Shown here: piece by piece, positions 45,721 through 57,362 of the stretch
How positions within the stretch are numbered: position 1 is the stretch's first letter
How the letters are laid out: each line of letters begins with the position of its first letter
From: an uncultured Opitutales bacterium
Lineage (GTDB): Bacteria; Verrucomicrobiota; Verrucomicrobiia; Opitutales; Intestinicryptomonadaceae
Assembly (NCBI GenBank): GCA_944389195.1
Contig: CALXLM010000034.1
Location: forward strand, 1 to 64,000
Length of the DNA stretch: 64,000 nucleotides
Reading direction: 5' to 3'
Translations under genes and position numbers: made by a program
The notes under the pieces: model-generated
Databases searched by the model: none
Told to the model about the DNA's origin: nothing
Seen by the model: the letters and a program-made list of their open reading frames with translations, nothing else

Positions 45721-48700
45721 ATGTCCGAGCGAAAAAACTTTGGAAAACTCAAGGAAGTGATACCGCTTCCAAACCTCATTGAGAATCAGCTTAATTCCTA
45801 CGCTGATTTTCTCCAGAAAGACGTGCCCCCATCGAAGAGAAGAATGGTGGGGCTGCATGCCGTTTTCAGCGAGATATTTCCCATAGAAAGCTACGACGGC
45901 AAGCACAGGCTCGAGTATGTGTCGTACGATCTTGTGGGCCCGAAGCAGTCGGAGGTTGAGTGCATAAAGGAGGGGACGACCTATTCGGTGGCCCTTCACG
46001 TAAAATTCCGCCTAATCTCCGGCGACTCCACGAAGGAGGACACCATTTTTATGGGCGACATCAACATGATGACCCAAAGCGGCAGTTTTATAGTAAACGG
46101 CGCCGAGCGCGTTGTTGTCAGCCAGTTGCACCGCAGCCCGGGGATATGCTTTGAGGAGACGATGCACAGCTCAGACAAAATGCTGTATTCGTTCCGCCTG
46201 ATTCCCGACCGCGGAACATGGGTTGAAGTTCAATTCGACCAGAACGATTTGCTCTACGTTTATATAGACCGCCGCAGGAGGCGCAGGAAATTTTTGATAA
46301 CAACCCTTCTGAGGGCGCTCGGGCACAGCTCCGACCCGGAGATAGTAAAGCTTTTCTACGACGTGGAGGACATGTCGGTAAAGCGCGCCCTACAGATGGA
46401 CAACATTTCGCAATACGTTTTGGCAGAGCCCGTCACCGACCCCGACAAGGGCATAGTGCTTTTGAAGCAGTACGAGACGCTGACGACCATGGCCGTTCAG
46501 AAGTTTAAGGCTGCCAATATAGAAGAGTTCAAGGTCATAGACACGACTGTCGACGACGGCGCGATAGTGCGCGCAATCAAGAAGGACAAGACCAAGAACG
46601 AAGAGGGGGCGCTGAAATACATTTACACGCAGCTGCGCCCCGGGGAGCCGGTAAACGTCGAAAACGCGCGCGCCCTCATCCGCCGCACGTTGAAGGATCC
46701 GAAAAGGTACGATTTGGGCCGAGTGGGGCGCTTCAAGATAAACCAGAAGCTGGGCCTGAACACGCCGCTTGAGACGCGCATTCTCACAAGCGAGGACATC
46801 GTTGCGGGCACAAAGTATCTTTGCAAGCTCAAGAAGGGTCAGGGCATTATCGACGATATAGACAATTTGAGCAGCCGCCGCGTAAGGACTGCCGGCGAGC
46901 TTCTCGCGAACCAGTGCAGAATGGGGTTGGCCCGGACCGAAAAGCTCGTGCGCGAACGCATGAACGCCTCCGAGCAAAACGCCGAGTCGCTCACGATACA
47001 GCGGCTTGTCAACACGAAGGCGATGACCACCGTCATACGCGACTTTTTCGCGCGCAACCAGCTTTCGCAGTTTATGGACCAAATCAATCCGCTTTCCGAG
47101 CTCACGCACAAGCGCCGTCTTTCGGCTCTCGGGCAGGGCGGTTTGAGCCGCGAGCGCGCCGGTTTCGAAGTCCGCGACGTGCATGCCACGCACTACGGAA
47201 GGATATGCCCCATTGAAACGCCTGAAGGCCCGAACATCGGCCTTATAAACTCGCTTTCGTGCTATGCGAAAATAAACGAGTTCGGTTTCATAGAGACACC
47301 GTACCGCAAGGTTGAGAACGGCAGGGTGCTGAACAAGATAGAGTATCTTTCCGCCGACGAGGAGGAGGGCAAGACGATAGCGCAGGCCAGCAGCGAAATA
47401 AAGGACGGAAAGCTTGTCGGAAGAGTTATCGCCAGAAACTTCGACGAGGTTTCGGAAGTCGATCCGTCGGAAGTTGACTATATGGACGTCAGCCCGAAGC
47501 AGCTGGTGTCGGTTGCGGCGGGCCTTATTCCGTTCCTCGAGCACGACGACGCAAACCGCGCGCTCATGGGTTCGAACATGCAGCGCCAGGGAGTTCCCCT
47601 TTTGAAAACGCAGGCGCCGTTTGTCGGCACAGGCATAGAGGGCAGGGTTGCGACCGACTCCAAAACGGTAGTGCTTTCGGAATCCGACGGTGTGGTCGCA
47701 AGCGTTGACGCCAAGCGGATAATAGTCACTCCGGACGGCGAATTGCCCAAAAAGGTCCAGGGGAAGTACAAAAGCGATTCCGAAAAGAAGATTTTTGTGT
47801 ACGAGCTGCGCAAGTTTATGCGTTCGAACGCGTGCACATGCTTTACGCAAAAGCCCGTCGTAAGGAGCGGGCAGAAGGTTAAGGCGGGGACGGTCCTCGC
47901 AGACGGCGCCGCCACGGAGGACGGCGAGCTGGCTCTCGGCAAAAACGTCCTTGTCGCTTTCATGCCGTGGAACGGGTACAACTTTGAGGACGCCATTCTG
48001 CTTTCCGAAAAGCTGATTAAAAACGACGTTTTCACGTCGGTCCACATCGAGGAGTACGAGGTCACCGCGCGCGACACGAAGCTCGGACCCGAGGAGATCA
48101 CGCGCGACATTCCCAACGTCGGCGAGGAGGCGTTGAAGAATCTCGACCGCAACGGCGTAATACGCATAGGCGCCGAAGTCAAGGCGGGCGACATTCTCGT
48201 CGGCAAAATCACCCCAAAAAGCGAGACTGAACTCGCCCCCGAGGAAAAGCTTCTGAGGGCCATCTTCGGCGAGAAGGCTTCCGACGTGAAGGACTCGTCG
48301 CTTGTGGTGCCGTCGGGCGTCAAGGGCATCATAATGGACGTAAAGATTTCCACCAAGGTGGACGGCGAGGGCGAAAAGCTTAGCGAGAGCGACATGCGCC
48401 GCAGAACGCGCAAAATCAAGGAGGAGCACCGCGCCCAAAGCGACGCTCTCCGCGACGAGCTCACCGAGGCGCTTTCGAATGTGCTGCTTGGCGAGAAGAT
48501 TCCGCTCGACGTCCGCAATTCCGAAACGGGCGAAGTCATAATTCCGCAGAACAGGAAGATAACAAAGACCCTTTTGCGGCGCTTGGCGTCGGTTTCGAAG
48601 AATATCGACATAGACCCGTCGCCCGTGCGGAACAAGATATTCGGGATAATCGAAGGCTTCCAGAGTAAGTTTGCCGAGATCGAGGCGGAATGCGCCCGCA

Positions 48701-49488
48701 AGGTCGCTTCGATAGAAAGCGGCGACGGATCCGACCAAAACGTAATTAAGAACGTAAAGGTTTACATAGCCACGAAGCGCAAGATACAAGTCGGCGACAA
48801 AATGGCGGGCCGCCACGGGAACAAGGGCATTGTGGCGCGCATCGTTCCCGAGGAGGACATGCCGTATCTTCCCGACGGGACTCCGGTTGAAATATGTTTG
48901 AATCCGATGGGCGTTCCTTCGCGAATGAACGTCGGGCAGGTTTTGGAAACGCACCTTGGCTGGGCCTGCAAAAAGCTCGGGATAAAGATAGCCACGCCGA
49001 TATTCGACGGCATAAGCGAAAAGGATATCCGCACGTACCTCAAGGAAACGGGCATGCCCGAAAGCGGAAAGATACGCCTGATAGACGGCCTGACCGGCGA
49101 ATATTTCGACCAGCCCGTCGTTGTCGGATACATCTACATGATGAAGCTCAACCACCTTGTGGCGGACAAGATACACGCCCGCGCCGTCGGGCCGTACAGC
49201 CTTATAACGCAGCAGCCTTTGGGCGGCAAGGCGCAGTACGGCGGCCAGAGGTTCGGAGAAATGGAAGTTTGGGCTTTGGAGGCGTACGGGGCTGCCTACA
49301 CCTTGCAGGAGCTGCTTACGGTGAAGTCCGACGACGTGCAGGGCAGAACCAAGATTTACGAGCAGCTTGTAAAGGGCGACAGTTCTTTGCAGGCGGGAAC
49401 TCCTCAGTCCTTCAACGTTTTGATGAAGGAAATGCAGGGCTTGTGCCTGAACATCAAGGCCGAAAACAGCGACGACATTCAGATATGA
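45721..49488 (+). CDS. rpoB: RNA polymerase beta subunit
   Basis: Catalytic-pair subunit of RNA polymerase, 1255 residues. The rifampicin pocket is recognisable: SQFMDQINPLSELTHKRRLSALGQGG. D453, H463 and S468 correspond to E. coli D516, H526 and S531 and are the sensitive type. Two prolines that are conserved in E. coli are changed: Q472 for P535 (GPGG to GQGG) and A489 for P552 (VHPTHYGR to VHATHYGR). I455 replaces N518. The catalytic region GDKMAGRHGNKG and the switch-3 end are normal. The gene follows the attenuator-like hairpin and precedes rpoC by 45 nt. Confidence 0.98.
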   Translation: MSERKNFGKLKEVIPLPNLIENQLNSYADFLQKDVPPSKRRMVGLHAVFSEIFPIESYDGKHRLEYVSYDLVGPKQSEVECIKEGTTYSVALHVKFRLISGDSTKEDTIFMGDINMMTQSGSFIVNGAERVVVSQLHRSPGICFEETMHSSDKMLYSFRLIPDRGTWVEVQFDQNDLLYVYIDRRRRRRKFLITTLLRALGHSSDPEIVKLFYDVEDMSVKRALQMDNISQYVLAEPVTDPDKGIVLLKQYETLTTMAVQKFKAANIEEFKVIDTTVDDGAIVRAIKKDKTKNEEGALKYIYTQLRPGEPVNVENARALIRRTLKDPKRYDLGRVGRFKINQKLGLNTPLETRILTSEDIVAGTKYLCKLKKGQGIIDDIDNLSSRRVRTAGELLANQCRMGLARTEKLVRERMNASEQNAESLTIQRLVNTKAMTTVIRDFFARNQLSQFMDQINPLSELTHKRRLSALGQGGLSRERAGFEVRDVHATHYGRICPIETPEGPNIGLINSLSCYAKINEFGFIETPYRKVENGRVLNKIEYLSADEEEGKTIAQASSEIKDGKLVGRVIARNFDEVSEVDPSEVDYMDVSPKQLVSVAAGLIPFLEHDDANRALMGSNMQRQGVPLLKTQAPFVGTGIEGRVATDSKTVVLSESDGVVASVDAKRIIVTPDGELPKKVQGKYKSDSEKKIFVYELRKFMRSNACTCFTQKPVVRSGQKVKAGTVLADGAATEDGELALGKNVLVAFMPWNGYNFEDAILLSEKLIKNDVFTSVHIEEYEVTARDTKLGPEEITRDIPNVGEEALKNLDRNGVIRIGAEVKAGDILVGKITPKSETELAPEEKLLRAIFGEKASDVKDSSLVVPSGVKGIIMDVKISTKVDGEGEKLSESDMRRRTRKIKEEHRAQSDALRDELTEALSNVLLGEKIPLDVRNSETGEVIIPQNRKITKTLLRRLASVSKNIDIDPSPVRNKIFGIIEGFQSKFAEIEAECARKVASIESGDGSDQNVIKNVKVYIATKRKIQVGDKMAGRHGNKGIVARIVPEEDMPYLPDGTPVEICLNPMGVPSRMNVGQVLETHLGWACKKLGIKIATPIFDGISEKDIRTYLKETGMPESGKIRLIDGLTGEYFDQPVVVGYIYMMKLNHLVADKIHARAVGPYSLITQQPLGGKAQYGGQRFGEMEVWALEAYGAAYTLQELLTVKSDDVQGRTKIYEQLVKGDSSLQAGTPQSFNVLMKEMQGLCLNIKAENSDDIQI

Positions 49489-49533
49489 GGTTTGTCCGCT
49501 TTTAAGAAACCTTAATAAGCAAGGAATTTTTTT

Positions 49534-52500
49534 ATGGACGAAAACAATACAAGCCAAGCGCGTGAAATTCTCGGTTTCGACAGCGCCGCGGGTTTTGACT
49601 GCGTTTCAATAGGTCTGGCTTCGCCCGACACGATACGCTCGTGGTCGCACGGCGAGGTGAAGAACCCGGAAACAATAAACTACCGCACATTCAAGCCGGA
49701 ACCCGGCGGTTTGTTCTGCCAAAGGATTTTCGGCCCGGTGCGCGACTACGAGTGCGCCTGCGGAAAATACAAGCGCATACGCTTTAAAGACCAGGTTTGC
49801 GACCGCTGCGGAGTGGAGGTGACCACCAGCCGCGTCCGCCGCGAGAGGATGGGGCACATAGAGCTCGCCGTTCCCGTAGCCCACATATGGTTTCTCAAGA
49901 GCATGCCGAGCAGGCTGAGCCTTATGCTCGACATGACCTCCAAGGCGCTTGAAAGCGTGATTTATTACGAGCGCTACGTGGTAATCGACCCTATGAACAC
50001 GTCGCTTACGTTTAAGCAGTTCCTGACGGAGGAGGAATACCAGGCTGCGATAGACGCCGGCGACGAGTTCGTGGCGAAAATGGGCGCGGAGGCAGTGCGC
50101 GACCTTTTGGCGAAAATCGACCTTGAAAAGCTCGAGGTCGAGCTTGTCGAGCAGATGCAGTCGACGCGCTCAAAGCAAATAAAGAAAAAGCTGTCGAAGC
50201 GCCTAAAGCTGGTGCAGGGGTTCATTCACAGCAACTCCCGCCCGGAATGGATGATTCTCGAGGTTTTGCCCGTCATTCCTCCGGATTTGCGCCCGCTTGT
50301 TCCTTTAGAGGGCGGCAGGTTCGCCACTAGCGACCTCAACGACCTTTACCGCCGCGTTATAAACCGCAACAACCGCCTGCGCAGCCTCATGCAGATGCGC
50401 ACTCCTGACGTCATCATACACAACGAAAAGAGAATGCTTCAGGAGTCGATAGACGCGCTGTTCGACAACGGCCGCCACGGGCGCCCCGTCACCGGGGCCG
50501 GCAACCGTCCTCTCAAGAGCATATCCGACATGCTTAAGGGCAAGCAGGGGCGTTTCCGCCAGAACCTTCTCGGAAAGCGCGTGGACTATTCCGGCCGTTC
50601 GGTCATAGTCATCGGCCCGGATTTAAAGCTCAACCAGTGCGGGCTTCCGAAGAAAATGGCGCTTACCCTGTTCGAGCCGTTCATAATCCGCCGCCTCAAA
50701 GAGCTCGGGTTTGTGCATACGGTTCGCAGCGCGCGAAAAATGATAGAAAAGAAGTCGCCCGAAGTGTGGGACATTTTGGAGGAAGTCACCGAGGGGCACC
50801 CCGTTCTGCTCAACCGAGCCCCTACTCTCCACAGGCTTTCGATACAGGCTTTCGAACCCGTCCTGATTGAGGGCGACGCAATCCGCCTCCACCCGCTCGT
50901 TTGCGCGGCCTACAATGCCGACTTCGACGGAGACCAGATGGCGGTCCACGTCCCGCTTTCGCTCGAGGCGATTTTGGAGGCAAAACTCCTAATGCTTGCA
51001 AGCAACAACATATTCTCGCCGTCCTCGGGCAAGCCGATATTGACGCCTTCGCAGGACATCGTGCTGGGCTGCTACTATCTCACCTACGAGCCGAGCCTCA
51101 AGAAGGGCAAGGGCGAGCGCGTACCCCTGTTGGCGTCACTGCGCGAAGTCGAGGGGGCCCACGCCGAAGGCATGCTTCACTGGCACGACTGGATAGACTA
51201 TGTCAATCCCGACTACGGCAAGGACACGATTTTCGGCGACAAGAACAAAAAGATAATCCGCACAACTCCCGGGCGCGTCATATTTAACACGATATGGCCC
51301 GAGCAGATGGGCTTTGTGAATTTCGTGGTTCCCAAGGGAAAACTTGGCGACCTTATTTTGAACACGTTCAAGATCTGCGGGCGCAGCGACAGCGCCCCCG
51401 TTCTCGACCGCCTCAAGAAGCTCGGTTTCCGCACGGCGACGCTTGCCGGCATTTCTATCGGAATCGGCGACATGAACATTCCCGCCGAAAAGAAAACCAT
51501 CATATCTGAGGCGCGCGCGAAAATAAAGGCCATCGAAAACGAATACCACAAGGGAACGATTACAAAAGGCGAGCGTTCCAACAAGGTCATAGACGTTTGG
51601 AATGTGGCGACCGACGAAATAGCAAAGAAAGCTTTTGAAAATCTGGCCCGCGTTCCCGAAAAGACTTACGGCCGCCAGAACATAAACCCCGTTTACATAT
51701 TGATGGATTCGGGAGCTCGAGGCAATAAGGCGCAGGTAAGGCAGCTTTGCGGAGCCCGCGGCCTTATGGCAAAGCCCAACGGCGAGATTATAGAACGCCC
51801 GATACTTTCGTCCTTCCGCGAGGGCCTGAGCGTTCACGAATATTTCATATCTACGCACGGCGCGCGCAAAGGCTTGGCCGACACCGCGCTGAAAACGGCG
51901 GACGCCGGATACATGACGAGAAAGCTTTGCGACGTCGCCATGGACGTAATTATAACGGAAGAGGACGACGGCAACCGCGACGGCATTTGGAAACAGGCCA
52001 TTTACGACGGCGACGACGAAATAGTTTCGCTGTTCGACCGCATTGTGGGGCGCTGCTCGTCGGACGACGTTAAGAACCCGACAAATCCGTCGGAGATAAT
52101 AGTCCACAGCGGGGAGCTTATAACGGAGGCAATGGCCAAGCGCATAGGGGCATTGGGCATAGAGCGCGTAAAGATAATGAGTCCGCTCACGCACTTGAAG
52201 CGCAACGCGATACCCGCGAAGGCATACGGCATAGACCCGTCGTCGCAGAAGCTCGTTGAGCGCGGCACGGCAGTGGGCATCATTGCGGCGCAGTCTATCG
52301 GAGAACCCGGCACGCAGCTGACGATGCGCACGTTCCACGTAGGTGGCGTCGCCCAGGCGGTCAAGGCGCCGGAGCTTACGGCGCGCAACGACGGCACGAT
52401 CCATTACGAGGATATAACCTGCGTATCCCTGCCACAGACGGGCGCCGGCGGCAACGAGACGAAAGTGAGCGTGGTCTTGAATAAAACCGCGCACATGAAG

Positions 52501-53715
52501 ATAGTGGGCGAGGAAGGCAACGTTCTGGAAGACTACACCCTTGCGGCGGGCGCCCTCATAACCGCCGAGGAAGGGCAGCACGTTAAGAAGGGCACACTAT
52601 TGGCCCGCTGGGATCCGCACAATATTCCGATTATGGCGAGCGAATCAGGGGTGGTGCAGTTTAAGGATTTGATAGACGGCCTTACATACCGCTCGGATTT
52701 CGACCCGTCGACCGGGCGTACGACGATAACAATTTCGGACCACAAGGAGGATTTGAATCCGACCATCAACATCGTCGACAAGAAGACCAAGAAAATAAAG
52801 GCGTTCCAGGCTATACCGACGGGGGCGCAGGTCATTGTCTCCGAGGGCGACGAGATCGTTCCCGGAATGATTATGGCAAAGACTCCGCGTTCGGCGGCCA
52901 AGACGCAGGATATCACCGGAGGCCTTCCGCGCGTTGCGGAGCTTTTTGAAGCCCGCCGCCCGAAGGACGCCGCGGAAATCGCGCGTTCGCACGGCATAGT
53001 CAAGATAGGAGGAACTCGCCGCAAAAAGACGATTTTGCGCATAGTTCCCAAAGGCTGGCAGGAAGGGGATTCCGGTGCGATAGAGGAGCATCTCATACCC
53101 GCAAACAAACGCATAATCGTCCAGCCAGACGACGAGGTGAAGAGGGGGCAGCCGCTAACCGAAGGCGGAGTGGACCCGAGCGAGGTTTTGGAGGTTATGG
53201 GTTCGAGCGAGGTTCAGGAATACATCATCAGGGAAATCCAGAAGGTGTACCGTTCGCAGGGCGTGACGATCAACGACAAACACATCGAAGTGATAGCCTC
53301 GAGAATGCTCAGGAAGGTTCGCGTGTCGGATCCCGGAGACTCCGATTATTTCTGGGGGCAGCAGGTTGACCGCTACGAGTTCATGGAGACCAACAAAAAC
53401 ATCGTCGATGCCGGCGGAAAACCGGCGGCAGCCGAGCCGATACTGCTCGGCATCACCAAGGCGAGCCTTGAAACGGAAAGCTTCATAAGCGCCGCCTCCT
53501 TCCAGGAAACCACAAGGGTTCTGACCGAAGCCGCAACGCTCGGCAAACGCGACGACCTTTCGGGATTCAAGGAGAACGTAATCATGGGAAATCTGATTCC
53601 CGCGGGCACGGGGCTTGCGGCTTACCGCAAGCTCAGGGTAAGCGCGGCGGGCCGTTCGCCGCTGGTTTCCGAGAATGTCGGAGAATCGTCCGATACGGAG
53701 GCCGGCGCCCAGTAG
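49534..53715 (+). CDS. rpoC: RNA polymerase beta' subunit lacking the second zinc site
   Basis: 1393-residue catalytic subunit. The first zinc ribbon is intact (C74, C76, C89, C92 in [13 protein letters not shown] and VCDRCGVE), and the active-site aspartates D463, D465 and D467 are in NADFDGD. The bridge-helix/trigger-loop region with [13 protein letters not shown] is normal. The second zinc site, made in E. coli by C814, C888, C895 and C898, has no cysteine left. The aligned residues are D812 (ITEEDDGN for ITEEDCGT), H887 (SPLTH), P894 and A897 (IPAKAYG in place of VCxxCYG). All surrounding sequence is well conserved, so this is loss of the metal site and not misalignment. Start ATG 49534 has AAGGAA upstream. 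Confidence 0.98.
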   Translation: MDENNTSQAREILGFDSAAGFDCVSIGLASPDTIRSWSHGEVKNPETINYRTFKPEPGGLFCQRIFGPVRDYECACGKYKRIRFKDQVCDRCGVEVTTSRVRRERMGHIELAVPVAHIWFLKSMPSRLSLMLDMTSKALESVIYYERYVVIDPMNTSLTFKQFLTEEEYQAAIDAGDEFVAKMGAEAVRDLLAKIDLEKLEVELVEQMQSTRSKQIKKKLSKRLKLVQGFIHSNSRPEWMILEVLPVIPPDLRPLVPLEGGRFATSDLNDLYRRVINRNNRLRSLMQMRTPDVIIHNEKRMLQESIDALFDNGRHGRPVTGAGNRPLKSISDMLKGKQGRFRQNLLGKRVDYSGRSVIVIGPDLKLNQCGLPKKMALTLFEPFIIRRLKELGFVHTVRSARKMIEKKSPEVWDILEEVTEGHPVLLNRAPTLHRLSIQAFEPVLIEGDAIRLHPLVCAAYNADFDGDQMAVHVPLSLEAILEAKLLMLASNNIFSPSSGKPILTPSQDIVLGCYYLTYEPSLKKGKGERVPLLASLREVEGAHAEGMLHWHDWIDYVNPDYGKDTIFGDKNKKIIRTTPGRVIFNTIWPEQMGFVNFVVPKGKLGDLILNTFKICGRSDSAPVLDRLKKLGFRTATLAGISIGIGDMNIPAEKKTIISEARAKIKAIENEYHKGTITKGERSNKVIDVWNVATDEIAKKAFENLARVPEKTYGRQNINPVYILMDSGARGNKAQVRQLCGARGLMAKPNGEIIERPILSSFREGLSVHEYFISTHGARKGLADTALKTADAGYMTRKLCDVAMDVIITEEDDGNRDGIWKQAIYDGDDEIVSLFDRIVGRCSSDDVKNPTNPSEIIVHSGELITEAMAKRIGALGIERVKIMSPLTHLKRNAIPAKAYGIDPSSQKLVERGTAVGIIAAQSIGEPGTQLTMRTFHVGGVAQAVKAPELTARNDGTIHYEDITCVSLPQTGAGGNETKVSVVLNKTAHMKIVGEEGNVLEDYTLAAGALITAEEGQHVKKGTLLARWDPHNIPIMASESGVVQFKDLIDGLTYRSDFDPSTGRTTITISDHKEDLNPTINIVDKKTKKIKAFQAIPTGAQVIVSEGDEIVPGMIMAKTPRSAAKTQDITGGLPRVAELFEARRPKDAAEIARSHGIVKIGGTRRKKTILRIVPKGWQEGDSGAIEEHLIPANKRIIVQPDDEVKRGQPLTEGGVDPSEVLEVMGSSEVQEYIIREIQKVYRSQGVTINDKHIEVIASRMLRKVRVSDPGDSDYFWGQQVDRYEFMETNKNIVDAGGKPAAAEPILLGITKASLETESFISAASFQETTRVLTEAATLGKRDDLSGFKENVIMGNLIPAGTGLAAYRKLRVSAAGRSPLVSENVGESSDTEAGAQ

Positions 53716-53973
53716 AGGGTGTGCCGGCGTCCTTTGACGTTTTAATTTCTTTGTGCGCGCTTTTCGGCGTCCGCAAAAAGTCGCTTTCGCCGGCGCAAAA
53801 ATTGTTTTTTGCAAAGTGAGGGCAGAGCAAAATAAAAACAGTGTCGGGCGTCGAAGACGTTGCACGGGCGCGCCGGCACAAAGCAGAAAAATAAAAAAAC
53901 ACAAATAAAAAACTTGCCAAAGAGAAAGCGATATATACTTTCTGACGTCTTTCTCTTTAAAAAGACACAAAAT

Positions 53974-54357
53974 ATGCCTACAATTAATCAGTTAGTTCGC
54001 AAGCCGCGCAGCCTTGTAAAATCCAAGACGAAGGCTCCGGCGTTGAAGTCGAATCCGTTTCGCCGCGGAGTTTGCGTGCAGGTCATGACCCGCACGCCTA
54101 AAAAGCCTAATTCGGCTATTCGTAAAGTTGCAAAAGTACGTCTCACTTCAGGGTACGAAGTGATAGCCTATATTCCCGACGAGGGACACTCGCTGCAGGA
54201 ACACAGCGTAGTTCTCGTGCGCGGCGGCCGCGTGAAGGACTTGCCCGGCGTCCGCTACCATATCGTGCGCGGAACGCTCGACTGCATGGGCGTTGAAAAG
54301 CGCCGCCGCAGCCGTTCGAAATACGGAGTGAAGCGTCCCAAGGCAAAGAAGGCATAG
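53974..54357 (+). CDS. rpsL: Ribosomal protein S12
   Basis: Decoding-centre protein, 127 residues. The PKKPNSA loop and [12 protein letters not shown] retain the lysines equivalent to K42 and K87, so the sequence predicts streptomycin sensitivity at S12. ATG 53974 gives [12 protein letters not shown]; the upstream extension of the frame is in the 258-nt spacer after rpoC. TATACT near 53933 might be a -10 of a str-operon promoter, without a matching -35. Confidence 0.97.
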   Translation: MPTINQLVRKPRSLVKSKTKAPALKSNPFRRGVCVQVMTRTPKKPNSAIRKVAKVRLTSGYEVIAYIPDEGHSLQEHSVVLVRGGRVKDLPGVRYHIVRGTLDCMGVEKRRRSRSKYGVKRPKAKKA

Positions 54358-54384
54358 TTAACAGGTTAAAGAAAAGGCAAAAAC

Positions 54385-54858
54385 ATGTCACGCAGACACA
54401 GAGCTGAAAAAAGAGAACGCATTCCGGATTCGCGCTATAAAAGCCCGCTTGTGAGCCACCTTATAAATATGGTGATGAAAAATGGCAAAAAAACCGTGGC
54501 CGAACGCATTGTTTACGGGGCGATAGAAAAGGTGAGCGAAAAGCTCGAAAAGGGCGACCCCATAGATTTGCTTTTGGGCGCGCTTGAGAACGTGCGCCCC
54601 AAACTCGAGGTCAAGAGCCGCCGCGTGGGAGGTGCGACTTACCAAGTGCCGGTAGAAGTTTCGTTTGACCGCCAGCAGACGCTTGCTTTCCGCTGGCTGA
54701 TAGAGGCCGCCGGGAACCGCAAGGGGCTGCCAATGTCGGACGCGCTTGCCGCGGAGCTGGTCGATGCGTACAACGGCACTGGAACGGTTGTCAAGAAGCG
54801 CGAGGACGTTCATAAAATGGCGCAGTCCAACAGGGCTTTTGCGCATCTTCGCTGGTGA
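54385..54858 (+). CDS. rpsG: Ribosomal protein S7
   Basis: Small-subunit head assembly protein, 157 residues. It begins MSRRHRAEKRERIPDSRYKSP and includes the RRVGGATYQVPVEV hairpin and the C-terminal VHKMAQSNRAFAHLRW. It lies between rpsL and fusA in the usual str order. Confidence 0.97.
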   Translation: MSRRHRAEKRERIPDSRYKSPLVSHLINMVMKNGKKTVAERIVYGAIEKVSEKLEKGDPIDLLLGALENVRPKLEVKSRRVGGATYQVPVEVSFDRQQTLAFRWLIEAAGNRKGLPMSDALAAELVDAYNGTGTVVKKREDVHKMAQSNRAFAHLRW

Positions 54859-54882
54859 TAGATTTTTTACAGGACCGCAGAC

Positions 54883-57036
54883 ATGGCACTATCAGAAAAA
54901 AACTCCCCCAACAGGCCTAAGCCCTTGGAATATACGAGGAACATAGGCATTTCGGCGCACATAGACGCAGGCAAGACCACTTGTTCCGAACGTATTTTAT
55001 TTTATAGCGGCGTGGTTCACAAAATCGGAGAGGTCCACGAAGGCACGGCAGTCACAGACTGGATGGAGCAAGAGCGCGAGAGAGGTATAACGATAACGTC
55101 TTCGGCAATATCTTGCAATTGGACCACGAAAAAGGGGCCGTATGCCGGGATACAGCAGCAAATAAATCTCATAGACACCCCCGGACACGTCGATTTTACG
55201 GCTGAGGTGGAGCGTTCGCTAAGGGTGCTTGACGGCGCTGTTGCGGTATTTTGCGCCGTGGCCGGCGTGCAGCCGCAGTCCGAAACGGTTTGGCGGCAGA
55301 TGAACAAGTACAATGTTCCCCGCATCGCGTTCATAAACAAGATGGACAGGACGGGCGCCGATTTTTACGGCGCGGTGGAGGACATTAAAACGAAGCTTAA
55401 CGGCAACCCGCATCCGCTTTTCCTTCCCATCGGGGCCGAAGACAAGTTCAAGGGGCTTGTGGACCTCGTGTCGATGAAGGCTTATGTGTACGACGAAAAC
55501 GACCCGCAGGGCGTTAAGTACGACGTGGTTGACATTCCGGCAGAATATAAGGAGAAGGCGGAGCAGTACCGTTCGGAACTCATAGAGGCGGTGGCAGATT
55601 TTGACGACTCCATAATGGAGCGCTTCCTTGAGGGGGAAACGAATTTTTCGGAGGACGAGCTGCGCATAGGTATCCGCAAGGCGACGCTTTCGCGCGAATT
55701 TGTGGGCGTAATTCCCGGTTCGGCGTTCAAGAACAAAGGCGTACAGATGCTTTTGGACTCCGTGGTTGACTATCTTCCGAGTCCGCTCGACGTTCCGCCG
55801 ATTAAGGCCTATGGGGAAAACGACGAGGACGTTCCTTCGCTGGAAATCGTTTCCGACGACTTTGCGCCCCCGACGGCGCTCGCGTTCAAGCTGTGGAGCG
55901 ATCCGTTTGTGGGCAAGCTCGTGTTTATCCGCGTTTACAGCGGGTGCATCAAAAAGGGCATGCAGGTTTACAATCCGCGCAGCCGCAAGACGGAGCGCAT
56001 TTCCCGTTTGCTGGTCATCAAGGCCGACAAGCGCGAAGACATTGAAGAGGCTTACAGCGGTTCGATATGCGCAATCATCGGGGCTAAAGACATAGTCACG
56101 GGCGACACGCTTTGCGAAAGGGACCACGAAGTCCGCCTCGAGCCTCCGACATTCCCCGAGCCGGTTATCGCCATGAGCATAGAGCCGAAGTCGAAGGCCG
56201 ACCAGGAAAAGCTTTCGATAGCCTTGCAGCGCCTCGCCGAAGAGGACCCGACTTTTGTAGTCACTACAAATCAGGAAACTGGGCAGACTCTTATCGCCGG
56301 CATGGGAGAGCTTCACCTCGACATCATACGCGACCGCCTGTTCCGCGAATTTAAGGTGGAGGCCGATTCGGGCAAGCCGCAGATAGCCTACCGCGAAACT
56401 ATCACAAAGTCTGCTCCGGGCGTCGGAAAATTCGTCCGCCAGTCGGGCGGGCGAGGCCAGTACGGCCATGCCGAAATCGTCATGGAGCCGCTCGAAAAGG
56501 GCAAGCACTACGAGTTTGTCAACGAAATCGTCGGCGGCGTCATTCCCAAAGAGTATATCAAGCCTACGGAGGACGGCATAAAGGAGGCGATGATAAACGG
56601 CGTTGTTGCCGGGTATCCGGTTGTGGACGTCAAAGTGCGCCTCGTATTCGGCTCGTTCCACGAAGTTGACTCGTCCGAAATGGCGTTCAAGATGGCCGGC
56701 ATTTTCGCCTTCAAGGACGCCATGAAAAAAGCGGATCCGATTCTTCTCGAACCCATAATGAAGGTCGAAGTGACCACTCCCGACGAGTACCAGGGCGACG
56801 TGATGGGCGACATAAACCGCCGCCGCGGCCAGATACAGGGCATGGAATCGAAGGGCAACGTCACTGTAATAAAGGCGTTTGTGCCGCTTGAAACCATGTT
56901 CGGGTATGCGACCGACATTCGTTCGCTTTCGAGCGGAAGGGCGTCGTACTCGATGGAGCCGAGCCATTTCGAGCAGGTTCCGGCGGCCGTCCTAAAGCAG
57001 GTTCAGGAAGGCGCGGCAAAAAAGGCGCAAAGATAA
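54883..57036 (+). CDS. fusA: Elongation factor G
   Basis: Translocation GTPase of 717 residues in five domains. G1 is AHIDAGKTT, switch I contains the canonical QERERGITI, and G3 is DTPGHVDFT. Domain IV carries [11 protein letters not shown]. The intact RGITI here contrasts with the altered switch I of the same organism's EF-Tu, showing that the EF-Tu change is specific. It is the last str-operon gene before rpsJ, which begins 17 nt later. Confidence 0.97.
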   Translation: MALSEKNSPNRPKPLEYTRNIGISAHIDAGKTTCSERILFYSGVVHKIGEVHEGTAVTDWMEQERERGITITSSAISCNWTTKKGPYAGIQQQINLIDTPGHVDFTAEVERSLRVLDGAVAVFCAVAGVQPQSETVWRQMNKYNVPRIAFINKMDRTGADFYGAVEDIKTKLNGNPHPLFLPIGAEDKFKGLVDLVSMKAYVYDENDPQGVKYDVVDIPAEYKEKAEQYRSELIEAVADFDDSIMERFLEGETNFSEDELRIGIRKATLSREFVGVIPGSAFKNKGVQMLLDSVVDYLPSPLDVPPIKAYGENDEDVPSLEIVSDDFAPPTALAFKLWSDPFVGKLVFIRVYSGCIKKGMQVYNPRSRKTERISRLLVIKADKREDIEEAYSGSICAIIGAKDIVTGDTLCERDHEVRLEPPTFPEPVIAMSIEPKSKADQEKLSIALQRLAEEDPTFVVTTNQETGQTLIAGMGELHLDIIRDRLFREFKVEADSGKPQIAYRETITKSAPGVGKFVRQSGGRGQYGHAEIVMEPLEKGKHYEFVNEIVGGVIPKEYIKPTEDGIKEAMINGVVAGYPVVDVKVRLVFGSFHEVDSSEMAFKMAGIFAFKDAMKKADPILLEPIMKVEVTTPDEYQGDVMGDINRRRGQIQGMESKGNVTVIKAFVPLETMFGYATDIRSLSSGRASYSMEPSHFEQVPAAVLKQVQEGAAKKAQR

Positions 57037-57053
57037 TTTAAAAGGAAAAAATT

Positions 57054-57362
57054 ATGGCCACTCAGAGAATCAGAATAAAACTCAAGGGTTACGATTTCCG
57101 CACGATAGACCAGAGCGCGAGCGACATCGTCGAAACGGCAAAGCGCACTGGCGCGACGGTGTCGGGTCCGGTGCCGCTGCCGACCAAGATTGAAAAGTAT
57201 TCGGTAAACCGTTCCGTGCACGTCGACAAAAAAAGCATGGAGCAGTTTGAGCTTCGCACGCACAAGCGTCTTATCGACATCGTTAATCCGACGGCGAACA
57301 CCGTTGACGAGCTGAAGAAATTGAATCTTCCTTCGGGCGTAGACATAACGATAAACGTTTAG
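57054..57362 (+). CDS. rpsJ: Ribosomal protein S10
   Basis: Small-subunit head protein, also NusE, the partner of NusG in coupling transcription and translation. The 102-residue protein has [18 protein letters not shown] and [18 protein letters not shown]. It is preceded by fusA by 17 nt and so belongs to the str transcript here. The next gene, rplC, is 403 nt away rather than adjacent. Confidence 0.97.
   Translation: MATQRIRIKLKGYDFRTIDQSASDIVETAKRTGATVSGPVPLPTKIEKYSVNRSVHVDKKSMEQFELRTHKRLIDIVNPTANTVDELKKLNLPSGVDITINV

Noticed and set aside
46390-49557. Very long minus-strand open frame of over 1000 codons opposite rpoB
   Set aside because: It is antisense to a universally conserved gene; codon bias in highly expressed genes opens the antisense frame.
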